Positions 9,463 to 17,752 of a stretch of DNA of 64,000 nt are shown piece by piece. The notes below the pieces were generated by a model that saw nothing but the letters and a program-made list of their open reading frames with translations, was not told the origin of the DNA and searched no databases. Both the position numbers and the translations under genes were made by a program. The DNA lies in assembly GCF_014138285.1 (NCBI RefSeq), contig NZ_JACGXN010000010.1, positions 62,001-126,000 on the forward strand, read 5' to 3'. How positions within the stretch are numbered: the first letter of the stretch is position 1; each line of letters opens with the position of its first letter. This stretch comes from Phyllobacterium myrsinacearum (lineage in GTDB: Bacteria; Pseudomonadota; Alphaproteobacteria; Rhizobiales; Rhizobiaceae).

Positions 9463-9499
9463 AAAAGCCCGACTGCCTGGCTCTCGCCGGCAGTCGGGC
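9463..9499 (-). terminator. Intrinsic terminator after the DAHP synthase gene
   Basis: A perfect 11-bp stem (GCCCGACTGCC / GGCAGTCGGGC) with an 11-nt loop, followed on the minus strand by TTTT. It begins 6 nt after the stop codon of the DAHP synthase gene. Confidence 0.8.
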
Positions 9500-9504
9500 C
9501 CTGA

Positions 9505-10587
9505 CTATGCCCCGACCTTTATGGCCGTGCGGTTGACGATACGACGCTGTTGGACGGCAAGTGCCAGGCGCTCCAGCACGAGCACAGTGCTGTCCCAGCC
9601 AATGCAGCCATCGGTGATGCTCTGGCCATAGACGAGTGGTTTACCCTCTACCTGATCCTGCCTTCCGGCTACGAGATTGCTCTCAACCATCAATGCGATG
9701 ATGCGATTGTCCCCGGCCGCGACCTGTCCGGCAACGTCCTCGACCACGACCGGCTGGTTCTCGGGCTTTTTTGAACTGTTGCCATGATTGGCATCGATCA
9801 TTACCACTGGCGAGAGGCCGGACTTCACAAACTCGGCGCTGGCTGCCTCGACACTCGACGCATCATAGTTCGTCGTCTTGCCGCCACGCAGGATGATATG
9901 GCAGTCCTCATTGCCGGTGGTCGAAGCAATTGCGGACTGACCTTCCTTCGTAACCGCCATGAAATGATGCGGTTGCGAGGCCGATTTTACGGCATCCACG
10001 GCAATGCGGACATTGCCATCCGTGCCGTTTTTGAAACCGACGGGACAACTCAGGCCGGACGCAAGTTCGCGATGGATCTGGCTCTCCGTGGTGCGGGCGC
10101 CGATCGCTCCCCAGGCGACGAGATCGGCGATATACTGGGGTGTCGTCATGTCCAGGAATTCACAGGCTGCCGGAAGGCCCAGATTGTTGACGTCGAGCAG
10201 GACCTTGCGTGCAATGCGAAGACCCTTGTCGATCTGGAAACTGCCATCAAGATCAGGATCGTTGATCAAACCCTTCCAGCCCACCGTGGTGCGAGGCTTC
10301 TCGAAGTAGACGCGCATGATGATTTCCAGCGACGAGCCAAGCTGCTGCCGCAGTTTTACCAGACGGCTGGCATAGTCGAGTGCTGCCACTGGATCGTGAA
10401 TGGAACAAGGACCGATCACCACTGCCAGGCGGTCATCGCTGCCGCGCAGGATGTTGTGGAATACTTGGCGGGATTGTGTGACGGTGCGGGTTGCCTCCAG
10501 CGTGCGCGGGTACTCGCCCAACACGACAGCGGGGGTCGTCAACGCTTTGATTTCACGGATGCGAAGATCGTCAGTAGTGCTCAACAT
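9505..10587 (-). CDS. aroG: Class I 3-deoxy-7-phosphoheptulonate (DAHP) synthase
   Basis: Catalyses phosphoenolpyruvate plus erythrose 4-phosphate to DAHP, the first step of the shikimate pathway. The 360-residue product is the AroF/G/H type: IGPCSIHD, RVYFEKPRTTVGWKGL, GARTTESQIHREL, PVGFKNGTDG and the metal/substrate motif MIDANHGNSSKKPENQP are all present, so an active enzyme is expected. The ATG at 10587 starts MLSTTDDLRI, as in family members; an upstream in-frame TTG at 10650 would lie inside the terminator hairpin and is rejected. Upstream lie a leader peptide gene and an attenuator, downstream an intrinsic terminator, so the gene forms a single transcription unit controlled by aromatic amino acid supply. 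Confidence 0.95.
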   Translation of the reverse strand: MLSTTDDLRIREIKALTTPAVVLGEYPRTLEATRTVTQSRQVFHNILRGSDDRLAVVIGPCSIHDPVAALDYASRLVKLRQQLGSSLEIIMRVYFEKPRTTVGWKGLINDPDLDGSFQIDKGLRIARKVLLDVNNLGLPAACEFLDMTTPQYIADLVAWGAIGARTTESQIHRELASGLSCPVGFKNGTDGNVRIAVDAVKSASQPHHFMAVTKEGQSAIASTTGNEDCHIILRGGKTTNYDASSVEAASAEFVKSGLSPVVMIDANHGNSSKKPENQPVVVEDVAGQVAAGDNRIIALMVESNLVAGRQDQVEGKPLVYGQSITDGCIGWDSTVLVLERLALAVQQRRIVNRTAIKVGA

Positions 10588-10648
10588 GGCCTTGGTTCCA
10601 GTCTCTGGGATTTTCTCGGGGGGCTGCTTGGTTCCCGGCTGGCGGCAC

Positions 10649-10676
10649 AAAAAAACCGCCAGATGGGCTGGCGGTT
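10649..10676 (-). terminator. Attenuator: intrinsic terminator upstream of aroG
   Basis: On the minus strand a perfect 9-bp stem (AACCGCCAG / CTGGCGGTT, loop CCCAT) is followed by seven T residues. It lies 61 nt before the aroG start and 26 nt after the stop of the aromatic-rich leader peptide. A GGCGG stretch inside the leader gene (about 10723-10729) could pair with the CCGCC of the 5' arm and act as antiterminator. This is the standard layout of ribosome-mediated transcription attenuation; the pairing scheme is inference. Confidence 0.85.
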
Positions 10677-10701
10677 GTTCGGGACTTATTTGCTGCTATC
10701 T

Positions 10702-10785
10702 CTAGATCGAGCGCACCCCTACCTCCGCCTGCGGCCTGCGAAAGCCAAAATACCAGAAAAAATACGGGGCGGATGCAAAGGTCAT
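10702..10785 (-). CDS. Aromatic-amino-acid leader peptide for aroG attenuation
   Basis: A 27-codon frame encoding MTFASAPYFFWYFGFRR and then PQAEVGVRSI. It contains the consecutive run Tyr-Phe-Phe-Trp-Tyr-Phe-Gly-Phe, so seven of eight residues are aromatic, an arrangement that is very unlikely by chance immediately upstream of a terminator and a DAHP synthase gene. Shortage of charged tRNA for Phe, Tyr or Trp would stall the ribosome here and favour antitermination. There is no clear Shine-Dalgarno site. A TGGACA/TATATG promoter placed just upstream predicts transcription starting at or next to the ATG, so the message may be leaderless, as is known for the rhizobial trpE(G) leader. Confidence 0.82.
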   Translation of the reverse strand: MTFASAPYFFWYFGFRRPQAEVGVRSI

Positions 10786-10792
10786 GACCGGC

Positions 10793-10821
10793 CATATAAT
10801 CACGGATGATGTGTTTGTCCA
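10793..10821 (-). promoter_or_regulatory. Candidate promoter of the aroG leader transcript
   Basis: Minus strand TGGACA (10816-10821) and TATATG (10793-10798) separated by 17 bp. The expected start of transcription, about 7 nt after the -10 box, falls on the leader ATG at 10785. Confidence 0.45.
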
Positions 10822-11171
10822 GCGCCTTTTGCAAGCCAGCCGTGCTCGACTTCAATCAGACAAATCGGTGTTACACGGCCATCCTCACCCTGAGACTTCG
10901 CTGCGATGGTGTGGGCGGGAATGGAGGCTCAGACGTCGCCACCTGAGTGCCATCCTTCTGGCGCATCCAAACCAACTTGCCGCAATCGAGGCGTTAGCTC
11001 CACAAACAACCAATCGATTTCCAATCACTTTCGTGCTTCGACAAGGCATTGGTGACTAAGCAAAGAAGTGATGTTCATTGGGTCTTCAGGCGATCAATTT
11101 GACCATCCACCTGTCCATTGCACATTCTGCATGCTTAAAATCGAAATTTCAGCTTCCTAAGGACCATCCAA
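10822..11171. other. Intergenic region between aroG leader and agmatinase-family gene
   Basis: About 350 bp between divergently read units. No gene or strong hairpin is seen. The right end holds an AAGGA ribosome site before the ATG at 11172. Confidence 0.4.
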
Positions 11172-12083
11172 ATGAATGTCTCATCCGCTTTTCTTGGTTT
11201 TCCTGCTCAACTCGACAATGGCCGAATGCCCCGTGTGGTGATATTTGGAGCCGGTCACGGCAGCACCTATCCGGTGAAGGACAGTAGTGGCTATACCTTG
11301 GCGGCTGGCGCCATTCGCGCTGGAAGCCGGGATGATGCACCGCTCGTAGAGCACTGGGATTTCGATCTCGAAGGGCCACTCTTCAATGGCGAGTTCGGAT
11401 GCTGCATTGATGCTGGCGATATACAGACCACCATGCATGACAATGCCGGCAATCGGAACCGGATCGAGGCGAAGACGCGCGAGGTTCTGGCGTTGCAAGC
11501 CGTACCGATCCTGCTCGGCGGTGATTGTTCCGTGACCTTTCCTTTCCTCACAGGGTTTACGGACTACGGGCCGATCTGGATCCTGCAGATTGACGCCCAT
11601 ATTGACTGGCGCGATGAGGTGCATGGCGAACGCTATGGTTATTCAAGTCCGATGCGCCGGGCGAGCGAGATGCCGCATGTCGGCGGCATGGTGCAGGTCG
11701 GTCTGCGTAGCGTCGGCAGCGCGCGCATCACTGATATCGAAGCGGCGCGACGATACGGCAGCCGCTTTGTCACGGCTCGCGAGATTCACACCCGTGGGGT
11801 TGAAGCCGCTCTCCGGCATATTCCGGAAGGAGCAAGGGTTGTTGTCACTCTCGACTGTGACAGCCTCGATCCCAGCATTATGCCGGGCGTGGCAGCGCGT
11901 ACCCCTGGCGGACTCACCTATACACAGGTGATTGACCTTATTGCAGGTTTAAGCAGGCGGGCCAGACTGGTAGGCTTCGACCTAGTCGAGTTCTATCCAC
12001 CCGCCGATATCGCCGGCATATCGGCTCTGACCGCGGCGCGCATTATCGTCAACGCTATCGGCACCATCGTTCGACAGGATTGA
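11172..12083 (+). CDS. Agmatinase/arginase-family ureohydrolase
   Basis: A 303-residue member of the binuclear-manganese ureohydrolase family that cleaves guanidino compounds to urea and an amine. It shows DAHIDWRD, the DCDSLDPS motif (DxDxxDP class) and DLVEFYPPAD, all metal- or substrate-site motifs. The first metal motif, normally GGDHS, is GGDCS at about residue 117, so one His ligand is replaced by Cys. The substrate could be agmatine, guanidinobutyrate or another guanidino acid; identity is not clear. It is followed 46 bp later by the ComJ-like gene on the same strand, with no obvious functional link. Confidence 0.82.
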   Translation: MNVSSAFLGFPAQLDNGRMPRVVIFGAGHGSTYPVKDSSGYTLAAGAIRAGSRDDAPLVEHWDFDLEGPLFNGEFGCCIDAGDIQTTMHDNAGNRNRIEAKTREVLALQAVPILLGGDCSVTFPFLTGFTDYGPIWILQIDAHIDWRDEVHGERYGYSSPMRRASEMPHVGGMVQVGLRSVGSARITDIEAARRYGSRFVTAREIHTRGVEAALRHIPEGARVVVTLDCDSLDPSIMPGVAARTPGGLTYTQVIDLIAGLSRRARLVGFDLVEFYPPADIAGISALTAARIIVNAIGTIVRQD

Positions 12084-12129
12084 AGCCGGAGTCTGGTGCA
12101 GGATAACTATAGCAAGAGGACCATAAAGA

Positions 12130-12612
12130 ATGACCGAATGCTTTCCTCTTACCATCAGCTATGCGCAGATCGCCGTGTTCGATCCCGATCTCGAGAACTC
12201 TTTCAACGCCTGGAACCAGCGTCATTACACTCAAGGGTTTTCTTGGCGCGAAGGGAGTGTTTCCTTTGCCGTGCCAGACGGCAACGCTGCCTTTGTTGAA
12301 GTGCTTACCGAACAGGAAGACAGTCAATTGTCGGCTGAGCCAACGCGGGTGATTTTGGTGCCGTTCGACGTGCCGCAAGATCGTTTGGTTATCGGGTCGG
12401 TCATGGACGAGCGGACCACGGTGTTCGGCGCTGGAAAATACCAGCTGACCTTTGAACTGCTCCAGGGAGGTGTTCAAGGTGATAAGGCCTATGAAAAGTT
12501 TATAAGACTGACCTTCGCCAAAAGTGATGCGCCCGTGTTTGAGATCAAGCTCGCGGACGCAGAGATGAACGTCGATCTGCCCATCGATATGAACGCCGTT
12601 CCGGCGCGGTAG
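12130..12612 (+). CDS. ComJ/Nin-family protein (nuclease-inhibitor-like)
   Basis: A 160-residue acidic protein. The N-terminal part FPLTISYAQIAVFDPDLEN and the following QGFSWREGSVSF match the signature of the ComJ (Nin) family, first known from Bacillus where it inhibits the competence nuclease NucA. The C-terminal half is predicted beta-rich (KYQLTFELLQG, FIRLTFAKSD, FEIKLADAE). In proteobacteria such proteins commonly occur alone and may serve as immunity proteins against nuclease toxins; no NucA-like or toxin gene is next to it here. Family call rests on recalled motif similarity, role is inference. Confidence 0.6.
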   Translation: MTECFPLTISYAQIAVFDPDLENSFNAWNQRHYTQGFSWREGSVSFAVPDGNAAFVEVLTEQEDSQLSAEPTRVILVPFDVPQDRLVIGSVMDERTTVFGAGKYQLTFELLQGGVQGDKAYEKFIRLTFAKSDAPVFEIKLADAEMNVDLPIDMNAVPAR

Positions 12613-12715
12613 GGCCAAGCGGAGGAGGTCACCCCATCTGATTGGTAATCGCAGCCAGTTCCAGTGCTTGCGCCAAACCCCTATCGAGTCCCCCGCAACA
12701 TAGCGGCGCGGGTGG

Positions 12716-13024
12716 CTAAATCCCTGTCCCATCGAGCTGCTGGGCGTCGTCGCCTTCCCAAGGTGATGGCATGGAACTGCCATTAAGATTGGCAGTGGGC
12801 ATTGGCATCCAGCACTTCAATTCTGGCTCGGCATATTCGACAAGGCGGCCGGGCGAGGAATCGGAAGCACGCCAGCCTTCTGTACCGAATTGATCGCCAT
12901 TCGACCAATACGCGAGGTCAACTTCTGCCGGCCCCTGTTCGGACGGGCGGATCGTGACGAGGATCCGACGGCCATCTTTCGGGGCAGTTGCCATGTGCCG
13001 CCAGCGGTCAGGTTCATCCATCAT
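12716..13024 (-). CDS. Hypothetical DUF551-like protein
   Basis: A 102-residue soluble protein with a strong AGGAGG ribosome site before tandem ATGs at 13024 and 13021. WRHMATAPKDGRRILVTI near the start and KCWMPMPTANLNG near the end recall the DUF551-like small proteins that are common in phages and rhizobia and whose role is unknown. It stands alone between the ComJ-like gene (convergent) and the GFA gene. Not certain at family level. Confidence 0.5.
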   Translation of the reverse strand: MMDEPDRWRHMATAPKDGRRILVTIRPSEQGPAEVDLAYWSNGDQFGTEGWRASDSSPGRLVEYAEPELKCWMPMPTANLNGSSMPSPWEGDDAQQLDGTGI

Positions 13025-13311
13025 TTTTCCTCCTGGCTGTTATGGTTGCAAGTGTCGCCTCGCTATCAAAAACGGTCAACTCAAATTATTCTTCCAACCA
13101 ACATGCGTATTCCGCAGCAAACTGCTGCCGGAGCATCTTTCGCAATTTGGATTCGCTTTTGCGGCGTTAGCGCCGGAATTTTCAACCCTGGTCCAAACGT
13201 GCCAGCCGTTATTGGTGCCTTAGTGGCAGTGAACCGCAAAGCAGGGATTGCCTCGGCATCTCGACTGGATCGTTCCGTTGGGCAGTGATGACGACCGTCC
13301 AAGATTGAAGT

Positions 13312-13809
13312 TTAATCGACCCGATCAGGCGGCAATTCACTGCGCTCCAGTTTAGTATTGAGGCGGGATTGTGCTTCCTTATCCATCAAGGAATCCCCTT
13401 CATTGCCGTGCTCGAAGGTCGGCACGTTTTGCGGAATCGAGACCCAAGGCAGTTTGCTGGCCGTATGATAATGAACTTCGGGTATCAGATGATCGGCTTT
13501 GTCGAGATTCCCCACGCGAACAAAGGCAATCGCCTTCCCGATCATGGGATGATTGCCCCACAAAGGCAGCAAGCATTTAGGGCACCGATGCATCAATGGA
13601 TCATCTTCAAGGGCTGTTGGCGCGCCGTCACCAATCAGTGTGATTTGATCAGTTTCAATCATGGCATTGATGCTGAATGCAGAGCCACTCAACCTCTGGC
13701 AGCTGTGGCAATGGCAGCAATGCACAATCATCGGGCTTCTCTCCAGCCGATATCGCACATGATTGCATGCACATCCGCCTTCCAACCGTTTAAAAACTGG
13801 TTTCTTCAT
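13312..13809 (-). CDS. GFA (CENP-V type) zinc-binding family protein
   Basis: A 165-residue protein of the glutathione-dependent formaldehyde-activating (GFA) fold. The zinc cysteines are visible in GGCACNHVRY, CHCHSCQRLSGS and HRCPKCLLPLWG. The ATG at 13809 follows GGAGAG by 7 nt; an in-frame GTG at 13824 overlaps that ribosome site and is rejected. Most members have no proven formaldehyde role, so function remains open. It is 154 bp upstream of nothing on its strand and is probably expressed alone. Confidence 0.8.
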   Translation of the reverse strand: MKKPVFKRLEGGCACNHVRYRLERSPMIVHCCHCHSCQRLSGSAFSINAMIETDQITLIGDGAPTALEDDPLMHRCPKCLLPLWGNHPMIGKAIAFVRVGNLDKADHLIPEVHYHTASKLPWVSIPQNVPTFEHGNEGDSLMDKEAQSRLNTKLERSELPPDRVD

Positions 13810-13963
13810 TAAACTACTCTCCACCTATGAGCGTTTGTCGAGCTTTCAACCCGGTTGCTGGTCGCGGTCGAACGCAATCTCAACGCAGTTAGCCGATTGG
13901 ATCTCCAGGTATTCGACATGTGGGCGGGTGTTTATATTTGTGTAACAGATCTGGGAGGGCGGT

Positions 13964-15232
13964 TTAAAACAGCACTTTAAGTTCAGCCAATTTTCCTTGG
14001 ATGAAACGTTGGTCCGGGCCCGCCACCGTCAAATGGAGCGCTTGTTGATACGCTTGTTGTGCTTCAGCGGGTTTGTCCAATCGTCGCAGCAGATCGGCCC
14101 GCGTGGCATGAGCTAAATGATAGTTGTGAAGCTCTCCACGATTCAGAAGAGCATCAATCAAGGATAACCCGGCGTTTGGCCCGTCGCGCATGGCGATAGC
14201 AACAGCACGGTTGAGTTCGATTACAGGCGATGGATCGGCCAGCAGTAAGAGGTCGTAGAGAGCAACTATCCTGTTCCAATTGGTTTCTGTCGTACTTCGC
14301 GCTTGCGCGTGAACGGCCGCAATAGCTGCCTGTAGCGTGTAAAAACCTACAGCGTTACCGGCCATCACCTTGTTGACCAGCTTTGTTCCTTCCACAATAT
14401 CTTCCATGTGCCAACGCGATCGATCCTGATCATGCAGAAGAATGATTTGCTTGTCGGGGGATCTGTTGGCATCACGTCTGGAACCTTGCAAAAGCATCAA
14501 TGCCAAAAGCCCTGCAGCTTCCGGATCGGGTACCAGTTCGATCAGTAAACATCCGAGCCGAATGGCCTCATCACATAAGTTTTGCCGTTCGGATACAGAA
14601 TCCGATGTGAAGGAATAACCTTCGTTGAAGATAAGATAGATGACATGAAGCACTATCTCCAACCGGTCCCGCAGATCGCAGAGTGCGGGTATTTCATAAG
14701 GAACGCACGCCTCTCGTATTTTAGCCTTCGCCCGTACAATGCGCTGCGCCACGGTGGGGGCCGAGGTTAGGAACGCTCGTGCTATCTCTTCTGTTTTAAG
14801 ACCACATACCTCGCGCAGAGTCAGTGCCAGCTGCATGTCTGGCGTCAGCAATGGATGACAGCAAGTGAAGATCAGGCGTAACCGGTCATCCTTTATTTCC
14901 TCACGATCACTGGGTTTTTCCGCCCCATCCAGTTCGATCTGGAGAGCCAGCTGAGTCAGGGATGCGTCGAAACGAGCGCGTCTTCGAAGTTTGTCAATCG
15001 CCTTGAAACGGCCGGTTGAAATAAGCCACGCACGAGGATAAACGGGAACTCCATCGCGAGGCCATTGTTCTGCTGCCGCGACAAAGGCGTCGTGTAAAGC
15101 TTCCTCTGCGAGCTCGAAGTTGCCGAGAAGCCTGATCAGCGTTGCAAGAATCCGGCGGGATTCCATGCGATAAATATTGCTGGTTACCTCTTGCATCGTT
15201 TCACTCAAACTTGTGACAGACGCCGCATCCAT
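13964..15232 (-). CDS. ECF42-type RNA polymerase sigma factor with C-terminal TPR-like domain
   Basis: A 422-residue ECF sigma factor. Region 2 is in the first 100 residues (ATLIRLLGNFELAEEALHDA, AWLISTGRFKAIDKLRR) and region 4 about 115-175 (TLREVCGLKTEEIARAF, TVAQRIVRAKAKIRE). The long helical remainder (about 190-422) with LYDLLLLADPSPVIELNRAV and RADLLRRLDKPAEAQQAY is the extra C-terminal domain of the ECF42 group, thought to replace an anti-sigma factor in control. As is usual for this group, a DGPF (YciI-like) gene lies next to it, here 12 bp upstream on the same strand, so the two form an operon. Confidence 0.88.
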   Translation of the reverse strand: MDAASVTSLSETMQEVTSNIYRMESRRILATLIRLLGNFELAEEALHDAFVAAAEQWPRDGVPVYPRAWLISTGRFKAIDKLRRRARFDASLTQLALQIELDGAEKPSDREEIKDDRLRLIFTCCHPLLTPDMQLALTLREVCGLKTEEIARAFLTSAPTVAQRIVRAKAKIREACVPYEIPALCDLRDRLEIVLHVIYLIFNEGYSFTSDSVSERQNLCDEAIRLGCLLIELVPDPEAAGLLALMLLQGSRRDANRSPDKQIILLHDQDRSRWHMEDIVEGTKLVNKVMAGNAVGFYTLQAAIAAVHAQARSTTETNWNRIVALYDLLLLADPSPVIELNRAVAIAMRDGPNAGLSLIDALLNRGELHNYHLAHATRADLLRRLDKPAEAQQAYQQALHLTVAGPDQRFIQGKLAELKVLF

Positions 15233-15244
15233 CTGAATTGAGAG

Positions 15245-15592
15245 TCACCAGTTGTGAATTGGTCTGACTTCGACACTTCCAAGTTTTGCCAAAGGAATAC
15301 CTGCGCCAATGCGAATGGCTTCGTTGAGATCACCAGCTTTAATCAAAATAAATCCGCCCAAAATCTCTTTGGTTTCTGCAAATGGCCCATCCGTTGTTGA
15401 CACTTTTGAGTTGCGCACGCGAACGGTTATTGCGTTGCTGGGACTTTCGAGAGCATGGGCCATGACAAGATGTCCGCTTGCAGCAAGCTGCTCATCATAT
15501 GCCTTCGATTCTCGTCCCAACGTGGTCTTTTCTTGATCCGATTGATCCGCAAGTTTCTTTTCGGCAAAATAGACGAGACACAAATATTCCAC
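15245..15592 (-). CDS. YciI-like DGPF-domain protein
   Basis: A 115-residue protein with the DGPF motif in STTDGPFAETKEILGGF and the family start VEYLCLVYFAEKKL. The GTG at 15592 was chosen because AGGAAA lies 6 nt before it and it gives the normal family N-terminus; another GTG at 15625 would add 11 atypical residues. DGPF proteins are regular partners of ECF42 sigma factors, which the next gene encodes; the biochemical role is not known. Confidence 0.82.
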   Translation of the reverse strand: MEYLCLVYFAEKKLADQSDQEKTTLGRESKAYDEQLAASGHLVMAHALESPSNAITVRVRNSKVSTTDGPFAETKEILGGFILIKAGDLNEAIRIGAGIPLAKLGSVEVRPIHNW

Positions 15593-15869
15593 AGCTAGTT
15601 TCCTTTCAGGAAAATGATTGTTCACTGTGATAGTCGCATGAAATGAGCCAAATTCGACAGGTGTGGCAAAATTTTCGATCAGTGCTGAATGGAAACAACA
15701 GCCAACTTCGTGACAACACCATCAGCGAGCCCGATCGTAATTGGCCTGAAGTGGATGCTAACCTGTTCGGCAGTTCGATCAAATCCGATATGGAATTCAT
15801 CGTTTTCGACAACTTACGAACCTGCTAGGCCCCAAAAGAGCGTTGACCGCGTTTGCCTTTGGTCAATAA

Positions 15870-16343
15870 TCACGTTCTGCGGGGCGGGGTTATGGTTGCC
15901 AGACCAAGCGATATTTTGACAAGAACGTCATGCAGGGCGTTCTTGTCCTCCAACTCATTCCAGGCAGCCTCTACCCGACGGGATGCATCGCGCGACAAAT
16001 CGGCGATCAACGCCTTTGCTTTCTTGGTTTGCTTAATAAACACGTACCTTTGATCATCGCGTGCATTCGCTCGCAGGATATAATCGTACTTCTCCAGATG
16101 TTTGAGATAATAGGAGAGATTGGAGCCGTGCACACCGGAATTGGCCATCAGATTTTTGACCGTCGATCCTGCTTCGGTAATTGCAACAAGTATTTGAAAA
16201 TGCGCAGGCGCGAGGTTGAATATCCCGCATCGTGTCAATTCGCTCTGCAGGAAATTCTCATAGCATCGCTGGGCCCGGTTGGTTTCCTTGGCAAATTCAA
16301 GGAGGTTTGAACGCGCATGATGGCTATCAGGATGATTTGACAT
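15870..16343 (-). CDS. MarR-family transcriptional regulator
   Basis: A 157-residue winged-helix regulator. The ATG at 16343 follows AAAGG at a normal distance, whereas the upstream start at 16373 has none. The helix-turn-helix lies about residues 55-95 (APAHFQILVAITEAGSTVKN, HGSNLSYYLKHLEKYDYI) with the wing NARDDQRYVFIKQT. The long N-terminal helix and the sequence GSNLSYYLKHLE recall the LdtR-like branch of alphaproteobacteria, but this is a weak resemblance. No divergent target is evident; the ECF42/YciI pair lies downstream on the same strand with about 280 bp between. Confidence 0.78.
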   Translation of the reverse strand: MSNHPDSHHARSNLLEFAKETNRAQRCYENFLQSELTRCGIFNLAPAHFQILVAITEAGSTVKNLMANSGVHGSNLSYYLKHLEKYDYILRANARDDQRYVFIKQTKKAKALIADLSRDASRRVEAAWNELEDKNALHDVLVKISLGLATITPPRRT

Positions 16344-16605
16344 ATTGCAACCTTTTGTGAGGGAAACAGACAAAACCCGCTTTCTGTACCAAGTAAGATA
16401 TGGCGCGCGGGTTCATCGAAGAATGAACTATCCATCCTTGGGTTGTTCAAAGGAGACCATGGCGCTCGATACCATGGGAAGCTGAAGGGGAAATTATCTG
16501 AACCTGAGGCGAAACTGAGATAGGTTCAAGCAAGTGTTGCTGGATGGGACCTGTCTCCGTGCGCGTGAAACCGCTTTGTACGGCTGTTCGCATACCTGCT
16601 CTGGA

Positions 16606-16926
16606 TCATTTGGTCGGGGAAATGATATCTAGCCATTTCCCAACGCCAGGTGGCACTTTCGAGTTGTCGCTGCGCACATCAAGGACATTTTCGCCCTGAT
16701 ACCGCACAGCGCATACGGAGTTCGTGAACAAGGAGCATGGGAAGCCTGGCTCGAGTTCTTTCTTGGTATCGTCGAAGAAGTGATGCGTCGAAAGACAGCC
16801 GTGTCTTTGCGTATCGCAGTTATCTCGACCTTCTTGGTGAAGGCACGGTGCCGCTGACAACATAATCAACGATTGGTGTTGTTCGTCGTCGAAATTTGGA
16901 TGGATATCAATGCACACCGTAGTCAA
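16606..16926 (-). CDS. Hypothetical protein overlapping the methyltransferase-like gene
   Basis: A 106-codon frame opening at a TTG that lies inside the last codons of the preceding gene (20 nt overlap). The product is hydrophilic with several Cys and His (SAAPCLHQEGRDNCDTQRHG) and a C-terminal part VCAVRYQGENVLDVRSD that reads like real protein. No family is recognised. It is the third of three consecutive overlapping minus-strand frames, which is the main reason to list it. Confidence 0.3.
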   Translation of the reverse strand: MTTVCIDIHPNFDDEQHQSLIMLSAAPCLHQEGRDNCDTQRHGCLSTHHFFDDTKKELEPGFPCSLFTNSVCAVRYQGENVLDVRSDNSKVPPGVGKWLDIISPTK

Positions 16927-17752
16927 TTGCCGGCTTCTTGAACCAGATGCCGCTGCCGCCGATATAACCGGATTTTTCCTTCAAGGCGGTAAACAATTCT
17001 TCGGGCAACACCTCGGCAAGTTCGGGTTGGAACGTCCGCGCCGCATGCGCGCATGAGAAGATCAGCGGGAACGAGCGGCCGAAGGCCAGCATGTAGGTGC
17101 CAAGCATATATTGCTCGTTGTAGTATCGCTCTACCCATGTCGGCGGATAGTCCCATGGCCATAAGACGTCGTGGACGCCGACATCGATTCCTGCCTTCAA
17201 CTCCGGAAGAATGTCGATAAAGAAGACAGTCACGTCGGAATTCTGGAAGGAGCGGTGGCTGCCGTCGAAAAAGACCACGCTGTCGGCGTCGAGCTGCGAG
17301 AACAGGGAGATATCGACGAACTCAACGCCCGAGCGGATAACCTCATCAGCGATCGCGTCAATCTCGGTGCGCGGCTCCGGATCGATCGAAATGATCCGTG
17401 TGCGCAGGTGGTGATCTTTGATCGCACGACGCGCGAATTTGGTGGAGTTTCCTGAGCCGATTTCCACATATGTCGCCGGATTGCGCTCGGCCAAGAGATG
17501 ATAGAGTGTCATGCAGTCGAGGCTTGGAAACCAGCCATTGAACCAGCGCGGCTCCAGGCTCTTGGCGTCAGCCTCGAGAGGAATCGCGGAGAAACATTTG
17601 CGGTGTTTCTTCAGATCGGCGACGAATTTGTTCATTTGGGGATTGTGATGCGAGAATATCGCCAGGATATGCTTCGAAATATCCCGAGCATAACCGTAGC
17701 GGGGCTGGAAATCGGGTGGAAAATTGATATCCAGTTTCATGTCGAAATCCAT
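16907..17752 (-). CDS. Class I SAM-dependent methyltransferase-like protein
   Basis: A 281-residue protein. The middle contains a Rossmann-type methyltransferase core: TYVEIGSGNSTKFARRAI is motif I (glycine loop for S-adenosylmethionine), RIISIDPEPR is the acidic end of strand 2, and DADSVVFFDGSH and VTVFFIDILPELKAG follow like in the Methyltransf_24 group. The conserved HDVLWPWDYPPTW may form part of the substrate site. Such proteins often act on sugars or small molecules in surface-polysaccharide or natural-product clusters, but none is seen here. The start is not well defined (no strong ribosome site). It overlaps the preceding gene by 16 nt, suggesting translational coupling. Confidence 0.68.
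   Translation of the reverse strand: MDFDMKLDINFPPDFQPRYGYARDISKHILAIFSHHNPQMNKFVADLKKHRKCFSAIPLEADAKSLEPRWFNGWFPSLDCMTLYHLLAERNPATYVEIGSGNSTKFARRAIKDHHLRTRIISIDPEPRTEIDAIADEVIRSGVEFVDISLFSQLDADSVVFFDGSHRSFQNSDVTVFFIDILPELKAGIDVGVHDVLWPWDYPPTWVERYYNEQYMLGTYMLAFGRSFPLIFSCAHAARTFQPELAEVLPEELFTALKEKSGYIGGSGIWFKKPAIDYGVH

Noticed and set aside
9784-10809. 341-codon plus-strand frame opposite the DAHP synthase gene
   Set aside because: It is antisense to a gene with all catalytic motifs and shows no domain of its own.
10571-10855. 94-codon minus-strand frame covering the aroG leader region
   Set aside because: It runs through the terminator hairpin in a different frame from the aromatic leader; the 27-codon frame explains the region better.
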